Assembly: GCA_014281115.1 (NCBI GenBank)
Contig: JACONQ010000017.1
Location: 62,001-126,000 of the forward strand
Reading direction: 5' to 3'
Source: Laburnicola sp. R22_1
Lineage: Eukaryota; Ascomycota; Dothideomycetes; Pleosporales; Didymosphaeriaceae
Length of the DNA stretch: 64,000 nt
This document shows, one piece after another, positions 57,697 through 64,000 of the stretch. The notes beneath the pieces were generated by a model. That model made no database searches. It was given only the letters and a program-made list of their open reading frames with translations, and was not told the DNA's origin. The stretch's first letter is position 1. Each line of letters begins with the position of its first letter. The position numbers and the translations under genes are program-made.

Positions 57697-59551
57697 TCAC
57701 TTTGGAAAGAACGACGTGATCTTCCGGCTGCCGTCGCCCTTGGAAGCCCTCGCCTTTGCTGCTGCACTCCCGTTACTTGTGGCGCTCCTGGTGGCCTTCT
57801 CTGCAGACGCCTTGGTTACGCTCTTCTGTGGCGATTGGCCGACGGTTGGCGCACGTGTGGCGGCCATCCTCCGCTTCTGTTGGGGGGCACCAGCTGCTGC
57901 GTCACCATCATCATCTGCTTCACTGCGCGCCCGTTTGATGCCTTCCCACCCTTTCCCGGTACTTGGGGATATTGGTGCTGGAACAGGCAGTGGCGCGTTA
58001 TCTTCGCTACCTTCGAAACGGTTCGTCGTCTCACGAGCTTCGTCGGCGTCGTGCTCGACTTTGATTTCCTGCTTGTCTGTTGCCTTGTCGTTGCCGTCGT
58101 GCTCGGTTTTTGCAGCCGAGCCTTCGCCCTGCTTCGCCTTGGTCGCCTTTTGTTGGTTTCCAAAGAAATTGGCAATGTTGTTCTTGTTCGCAGCGCTGTT
58201 GATAGGCACTATGAACTGGGGCGAATTGTTTCCGACCTTGCCCACGTCTTTGCTGACAGGATAGCATTCCAGTTCACCCTCATACGGCTTTAGCAGCGAC
58301 TGCAGATCCGTACTCCATTCCGTCCGGTTTGGGTCCAACCACGTCTTGATGGCGTCCGATCCGTTGTCCAAAATAACCGGCATGCTAGGCGTGGAGTCGC
58401 AAGTCAGCAAGTACATTCGGTCACAGTAGGTGAGGAAGAACCGGACACGTTTGTAAGCAGTTCTCCGTACAACCTGCGTTAAGATTTTACATCCTTGGAT
58501 TACCTGAAGTGTCCGATCTTTTCGTCACCCGCTGTGAATCAAGTAGTCCAGGATACGTACCGGTCGTGAAGAAACCTGAGCTGCTTGTTCGAGCCTGTAG
58601 TGATGATGGTGTATGTGTACAGCTTCTCGTCAGAGTCTACGCGATGGTTAGTCAACGCTAATGCTGTGTAGTGCAAGCAAGCATAACGTGGCACCTTAGG
58701 TCAGAACCTGGAGAGGTCCCTCTGCGCCATGTTCTTCCCTGTTGCAAGATTGGCAATAGTGGCGGTGCCTCCTCGCAGCACAACAGACGCTTCCGAGCTA
58801 AGAGTCGAGGTAGGGTGAACCATGCCATGGGCAGGCCATAGTCATGCGTGCGCGTCTGGCAACATGGAGACGTAAACATGACTCACCGTCGAATTGTACA
58901 CAGTCGTAAAGCCCCGCAAAGCACATCAGCTGGTCGTCCTTGCGCTTTGTGAAGTGCGGCATCTTGTCTTTGCCGTTGTTCTTCTTGAGCCACTCGTAGA
59001 AGCCCTGTGCAACGATGATACATCGCTTCTTCTTCTTCATACTTGTCCACATGCCGCGATCCTCGTAGAGCGAGTCGTCGCGGCAATTGATCGTCTTCAG
59101 CATCGAACCGTAGTCGGGGTTGCGCTTGGTCCAGAAGGGAATGAGACCTGGGCGTGGACAGTATCAGCGCCGCTTCTTTGGTGCTCACTATACAATAGAC
59201 CTTGCATACCCCATTTCATTGCTTGAAGCTTGTACTTGGTGTGGTCAACGTGCCCCGCCGCTAGAACAGACGTGTCGTCTTCCGTCTTGCCTTGCTCGCC
59301 ACGGCCGACGTGATGGTCGTCTGCCTTGTCCGCTCCGTGTTCGGGACCATCTGCTCGGTACACTAGGCCGTGATAGCCAGGTGCGAAGTTGTAGCTTTGC
59401 CGCACGCTGTCATCGTCGGGAGCCTCGTCTACAGGCATCTGCGATTGCTCGAGCTGCCGTCGCACTTCCGAGGGCCGCTACACCGAGATCAGCGGGGATT
59501 TCCAGGCATGTAGCGCGCACTCACCAAGGCCAGTGCATATCGACCGCACAT
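57697..59551 (-). CDS. HMCES: HMCES/YedK-type SRAP domain protein (abasic-site shield)
   Basis: Five exons (5' to 3'): 59525-59551, 59210-59477, 58887-59147, 58561-58636 and 57697-58384, giving 439 aa. Cys2 of MCGRYAL is the catalytic residue that covalently caps abasic sites in single-stranded DNA. Other conserved blocks are the YNFAPG segment, KWGLIPFWTK, GFYEWLK (catalytic Glu) and LHDRMPVIL (His). The C-terminal 180 residues are a charged disordered tail ending KITSFFPK, which resembles a PCNA-interacting motif, as expected for a fork-associated protein. Introns 3 and 4 are long (250 and 176 bp). The first exon encodes only nine residues and its splice is fixed by the MCGRYALAL start. It shares a 201-bp divergent promoter with the Mgr3-like gene. 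Confidence 0.93.
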
Positions 59552-59752
59552 GGCGGTGGTCTTCAGCGCATTGCCTGTGTGTGTCGAAGGTGCGGGCGGA
59601 GGTGTAGCTCGGAGCGGCGTGATGATTGGTCGCCGACGTCATGTCATGCCAGTCGCGCCTTCCCGATGTCAGCCCTACGCGGACGCGACTGCCACTAACA
59701 TTTCGCCGACATGACGGCCCGTTGCTCTCTCCACTACGAATCTTCAATCACC
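59552..59752. promoter_or_regulatory. Bidirectional promoter, HMCES and Mgr3-like genes
   Basis: 201 bp between the divergent starts. An in-frame ATG at 59711 could extend the Mgr3-like protein by 14 codons. Confidence 0.5.
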
Positions 59753-61200
59753 ATGTTCGCCAGCGCTGCGCCTCGAGCATCACGCTGCGTCGCTTGGTCG
59801 GGCCAGTGTGAAGCCTTGCAGATCGCCGCCAGACTGCCCGCGCGGACATGGCGACCCGTCCAGCAGTCTCTCCCACGGCGGCATCAGTCGACAATCCGTG
59901 CTCAGTTCCGCGCACAGTTCCAGCGAAGTCCAATTGCGTTTCCCTTCGCCCTGGGAAGGTAGCGTACCTTGTCTCTCAACATGGACGGATGCTTATTCCT
60001 GCAGCATTCTCGCCATCTCCGGCTGGACGGCATACTACCTCCCCTGGTACTATCACAACGTCATCCAAAAGCCGTACCACAACTTCCCCGAACCCGTCGC
60101 GAAGAAACTCCGCCGAGCCATGTTCTACAGTAGAGGGAGTAATCTAGACGTCAGGGAAGCGAACAAGTACTTCCGACAGGCATTGCAGGTCGCCACCGAG
60201 ATGGGCATGGACCAGTTCAGTGACGAGATCATGGGTGTCAAGTACCTCATCGCTGTACTGTTCGAAGAGCAAGGCTACTATGCCATGGCGTGCGACGTGC
60301 TGGAGATCATGCGCGCCGACTGCCTGCGCTGGGAGGAAGAGTTCAGCGACAAGCACTGGAACGACGGCAACCGCTCGCGGGTCAAGAAGAACATGGTGCA
60401 AATAAACGTCAAGCTCGGGCAGCTCTACGACTGCAAGTACGTAAACGAGCCGGATAACGCCGAGAAGCGGCTGGTGGAAGCCGTGGAGAGCGCTTTGGGG
60501 GAGCAACAGCGGCGCGCAACAGAAGGCGTAAAGCAAGGAGAAGGCGATTGGATGACCGACGAAGAGATGGGTGCCACGCTGGAAGGTGTGTTGTGTCCGG
60601 TGCTCACCGTCTATCTGTGTGCGACGCTGAGATCTCCATGTGCAACCGCTAACCTGTCACAGCACTCGGCCAGCACTACGAGCAGAATGACTCGCACTAC
60701 CTGGCCTTACCGCTCTTTCTGCGAGCCTTGGAATTCTGTCCACCCGAGTCTTGTCACAGCGTCGTGCTAAGTGAGTAGAACGGCCTCGACAAGCATCATC
60801 GCTGATCGCGAGTATAACAGTGAACAACATTTCCACATGTCTCGCGCAGCAGACGCCACCCCCCACTTCGCTGACCTCGTCCTCACCGTCTTCGTTCCCG
60901 AACACGCCGGCACCTCCCCGGTCCGAGACCGTCGAGCAAGCGCGCCAATGGGCAAGCAAAGCGCTTGCGCGAGCAGACACAATAACGTCGTCTGACCGGA
61001 CTGACGAATGCGACATGGGGTGCGCCGTTGCAACGCACAACTTGGGAGAGTTTTACGAGATGGAAAGCAGGATCGAAGAAGCACAGCAGAAGTACAACGA
61101 AGCCGTGAAACTGGCGAAGAGGATTGGGTTCGCTGAAGGGCAGGTCAATGCAAAAGCAGGGCTTCAGCGGCTGAAGGAGGCGCAGAAGGCGCAGATGTAG
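59753..61200 (+). CDS. mgr3: Mgr3-like mitochondrial TPR protein (i-AAA protease adaptor)
   Basis: Four exons: 59753-59958, 60005-60585, 60663-60770 and 60821-61200, giving 424 aa. An Arg-rich presequence (residues 1-60) is followed by one membrane segment (SILAISGWTAYYLPWYY). Helical TPR-like repeats come next (VREANKYFRQALQVATEMG, LIAVLFEEQGYYAMACDVLE, LGQHYEQNDSHYLALPLFLRAL), and a conserved end (CAVATHNLGEFYEMESRIEEA). This matches fungal relatives of Mgr3, which binds the Yme1 protease in the inner membrane and delivers unfolded substrates. Each splice restores frame and a TPR helix. The stretch after LAQQ is a Pro/Ser linker. Confidence 0.85.
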
Positions 61201-61372
61201 ATGCTAGGATCAATGTACAACAAGTATGATGATACGCGACTATCGGAGTTTGTACAGTGCGTGATGCAGGAGTCTGAGCGAAATGGAGAGTGTACGGGAG
61301 CTGATGGTGTGGTATGTCATATATTGTCGCTCAGCTATAGTAGTTCTAGGTAACATGTCCACATCACAACGT

Positions 61373-62500
61373 CTAGTCATCTTCTTCCTCCTGTTCGTAG
61401 TCATCCGCTACTCCACCGCGAATCTCCACCTCTGCTCGGATACTAAGGTGCATGGCGTGGGCGGAAAAGGGGTTATGTGGGGTGGGTTGTGCGCTCCTCG
61501 ATCTCGAACGTGAAGATTCAGCCCGAACTGGATACTCATAATCCTCATCATTGTTGTTATCGTCGTCTTCTTCCTCTGCTGCACCGCTCATTGCAGCTAT
61601 CCGTGATAACAGCCATTGGAAGCGGAGAAAATGTTCATTCGGCAATGGACACCTTAAGGGATCGTTGGTGGTAAATTCAATAATATCGCCAGATTGTAGC
61701 TTGTTCTGCGTTTTGTTGGACCAGACTTGAATGCCGAACGGGCCGCTTGGCCCACTCTTTATCTCCAGATCTGGACGTTTGACAATGTCCATGATCTCTT
61801 CTTGGGCCTGCTTTGCTACTTTGAGCCAGTGGAATCTAACACGTAGCAGTCTGAGGTCGGAGCTTCTGAATATCGGTTCTAGGGCCCAATAGCCTTTGTC
61901 CCAGCAACGGTGAAGTGTTGGCTGGAGACAGAGGAGATTGTCGACCCGTTCGGTCTGATCCACGTTGTTATAGAGCAGTGAATGCACATTATCAATTGCT
62001 GCATCATCGTAGAACATCCGCAGCGCGCTCCAGATGTTGTTCCTTTGTCCGGGTGTATCCTCAAAACAATTTCGCATGTTGTATGGGATAATATGCGCGA
62101 CTTCGATGATGTTGTCAATGCCAGAGAGACAGCATTGTTGGCGGTCACGAAGTATAGCTGCTTTCCTGCATCGTTCGGATCGGTCGAAAGTCCTAAAGGA
62201 CCTGTGGGACGAGATGGGAGTGCCTCCTGGGGAGGATGTGGGTGGGTTCTTTTTGTTGGGCGGGAAAGTCCATCTCTTCGCCCACAGCGGAATGATTTTG
62301 GCTCGTTCCGCATCTCTCAACGCACCTAAGACGGACAATGGATCCTTTCGAGCTTTAATGGCCAGTTGCCTGAGCTTTTTAATGTCTGCTGTCCATAGAC
62401 AAGCCCATGTAGTTGGGTACACTTCCTCGCCACCGAGTTCTTTCTTCAGGGCCCGGAGTAGAGGAAGGCGGAGTGGGTCGTTGAATTCGAGTTCGGCCAT
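61373..62500 (-). CDS. HNH-endonuclease-domain protein
   Basis: Single exon. From the Met at 62500 the protein is 375 aa; a Met 65 codons upstream (62695) is also in frame but the extension has no conserved features. The HNH-type core is CRKAAILRDRQQCCLSG then EVAHIIPYNM, where the His before IIPY is the metal or catalytic candidate, followed by NLLCLQPTLHRCWDKGYWAL. Such HNH_2-like proteins are expanded in fungi, often with unknown roles, and the nuclease activity is not proven. The C-terminus is acidic with an Arg/Ser patch. There is no mobile-element context apart from the nearby dispersed repeats. Confidence 0.75.
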   Translation of the reverse strand: MAELEFNDPLRLPLLRALKKELGGEEVYPTTWACLWTADIKKLRQLAIKARKDPLSVLGALRDAERAKIIPLWAKRWTFPPNKKNPPTSSPGGTPISSHRSFRTFDRSERCRKAAILRDRQQCCLSGIDNIIEVAHIIPYNMRNCFEDTPGQRNNIWSALRMFYDDAAIDNVHSLLYNNVDQTERVDNLLCLQPTLHRCWDKGYWALEPIFRSSDLRLLRVRFHWLKVAKQAQEEIMDIVKRPDLEIKSGPSGPFGIQVWSNKTQNKLQSGDIIEFTTNDPLRCPLPNEHFLRFQWLLSRIAAMSGAAEEEDDDNNNDEDYEYPVRAESSRSRSRSAQPTPHNPFSAHAMHLSIRAEVEIRGGVADDYEQEEEDD

Positions 62501-63144
62501 TTTTGCGGGCAGGTTCTTTTTGAGGAAGTTTTGTTGCGCAGGAGTTTTTTGGGGCAGGGTTGAGGAGCGGTGGTGGGTTGTTATCCGAATGGTAGATGCT
62601 ATCCGAATAGTAGTTGCCTGTTGGAGACATGCCAGCGCACACTGCAAGCAGCTTTTAATATTGCTACGGCTACCCTCACCGGCAAAGTATAACATAGAGT
62701 CGCATGTGATAGAAGTATAGTTGTGTTGAACTTTGGTTCGGCTCCTTGTGAGTCACATATTGTCACATATCGCCTGAAAAAAAAAATTTCGGCCCCTTCC
62801 ACCAGCAAAATCGTGTCGGTTGCAACAATTATGGTGCGAGCTAAATAGTAAAGACTAGGTACGGGCATGGAGCCGCCGGCTCCCCATGGTTCCAGTACTA
62901 AAAGTACGGAACGCTAGATCTCATGGTGTTTCTTCTCTCTTCACACTGTAGCGGAATGGGTCCGGGAAGTAAAACCGGAGATCGAAAATTAATGGGGTAC
63001 GAGTGCGTGGCTGTCTGGGTCTTAAAAAATCCAGCTCATCATGCGCCATGTGCTCGTGACTTCTGTGTCTAAAATTGAAATGCGAAGACTACGATGGAGA
63101 TTGGGATGTGCTCCTAGGAGGCTTTTTTGGTGTTACCTGCAAGT

Positions 63145-63180
63145 AAACCCCGTCTAAACGCCTACTAAAACCATTCATGC
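63145..63180 (-). repeat. Dispersed 36-bp repeat, copy 2 (inverted)
   Basis: Reverse complement matches 12153-12188 with one mismatch; the two sites are 51 kb apart. Confidence 0.8.
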
Positions 63181-63931
63181 ATGGGAGGATGCTGTCATTT
63201 TTATAGCTAGCCAGTCCCGCTTGTATAAAGCGAGGCAAGACAGTCCAATTTTATTCGCCCTATTCGACTCAAGAGCACATTCGCAATCATGTCGTCTTTT
63301 TTTTTTGGCGAAAACTAATGTGCAAGTGGTGCGCTTTTTAAGATAGCACATGTACGCATAAGTGCCAGTTTTTTGTTGAGTCTGCGCGGATAACTTCTCC
63401 CATGGGAAAGGCATGGTTTGTTCTTTTTGTCCAGCCAGGAACATTTGCCATTCTGATATGTTTCTTGGACGGGCGCAGAAAGGCACACCATTTGGCGTAC
63501 ATGGAGTCTATTGGACAGGCGAAGAACAGCACTCCATATAGCCTTACGCCGGCAGTCCTTTAGAAGCGCGAAGAGCGCTACTCCATCGATTCTCCAAATC
63601 CAATATTTTAAAGATAACCAACTGTGCGAGTTTATATATCCTCTAGCCCGCATGCTTAACCAATCAACATCTCTCCCCTTTTTACCTAGTCCCATTAGCT
63701 GTTGTACATTCTACCGTATGGTCCTCTTTCGGATAGGTAGTAGATTCTTTAATGCGATATTCAGTAGCTCTGTTGTTCCCGCCACCAAGGCCTGGCTCGC
63801 CATCTACATGATTCAAGTCGTCATCTCGAAGATATCAAGCCCGCGCTCAAAAGTGGGGTACTTGAGGTCTCAAAGCCTTAGAGACGTGTTCGAAAAGTCG
63901 GTCATGTGAACATACGACATCATCGAAGGGA

Positions 63932-63978
63932 AGGACAAAGGTTGCTTCACCTGCTGGCGAGGAGACCCGTACAGGGCG
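63932..63978 (+). repeat. Dispersed GACCCG-type repeat, copy 4
   Basis: TCACCTGCTGGCGAGGAGAC followed by CCGTACAGGGCG, closest to copy 3 (49661-49710). The window ends 22 bases later, so any partner repeat is out of view. Confidence 0.8.
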
Positions 63979-64000
63979 GAGCCGATTTTTTCTTTCCGGG

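Larger units (their letters stand above)
62501..64000. other. Intergenic, repeat-containing, to window end
   Basis: Holds the second copy of the 36-bp repeat (63145-63180) and the fourth GACCCG-type copy (63932-63978). Short frames lack signatures. Confidence 0.55.

Noticed and set aside
58637..58886. Extra coding exon in the long HMCES intron 3
   Set aside because: Direct joining of the flanking exons already gives the conserved family sequence in frame.

Overview
This window looks like nuclear DNA of a filamentous ascomycete (Pezizomycotina, most likely a dothideomycete). The evidence is many short GT-AG introns of about 45-60 bp with CTAAC/CTAAT-like branch points, closely packed genes on both strands, fungus-specific genes (class III chitin synthase, GH17 wall glucanase, Yap1-type bZIP), and one sharply bounded AT-rich block that has the look of repeat-induced point mutation (RIP). 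Exon structures below were assembled by hand from reading frame, splice sites and remembered family conservation; no database was searched.

Layout. 1-2 kb: 3' part of a RIB7-type riboflavin gene facing a DUF218-like gene with an apparent frameshift. 2.48-7.61 kb: AT-rich gene-free block holding degenerate LTR-like repeats, a near-perfect 10-bp minisatellite and inverted repeats. 8.5-11.5 kb: class III chitin synthase. 11.5-20.6 kb: sparse, repeat-rich DNA with a GH17 glucanase, a small cysteine-rich ORF and an orphan gene. 20.6-34.9 kb: PAN2, Icp55, a SIRT5-like sirtuin, a Yap1-like bZIP, an SPF30-like Tudor protein and a glyoxalase-like gene. 36.7-39.3 kb: tandem pair of eroding paralogs. 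39.9-49.5 kb: peroxisomal dienoyl-CoA isomerase, RACK1 (with an intronic U24-like snoRNA), NmrA-like protein, U1-C, a calponin-homology protein and a complex I assembly factor. 49.9-51.3 kb: F-box-like gene, then low-complexity DNA with a hAT-type MITE. 53.4-62.5 kb: a three-domain isochorismatase-like/AlkB/GST-like fusion, an HMCES (SRAP) gene, an Mgr3-like TPR protein and an HNH protein.

Themes. Mitochondrial maintenance is frequent (Icp55, SIRT5-like, NDUFAF2-like, Mgr3-like). Two probable nucleic-acid damage proteins (AlkB fusion, HMCES) are neighbours. RNA-processing genes (PAN2, SPF30, U1-C, U24 snoRNA) are scattered. The most interesting signals are the U1-C gene structure (a 2-nt exon or a twin intron), the fusion protein with replaced isochorismatase catalytic residues, a dispersed GACCCG-containing repeat at four sites, and a consistent within-gene flip of GC skew.
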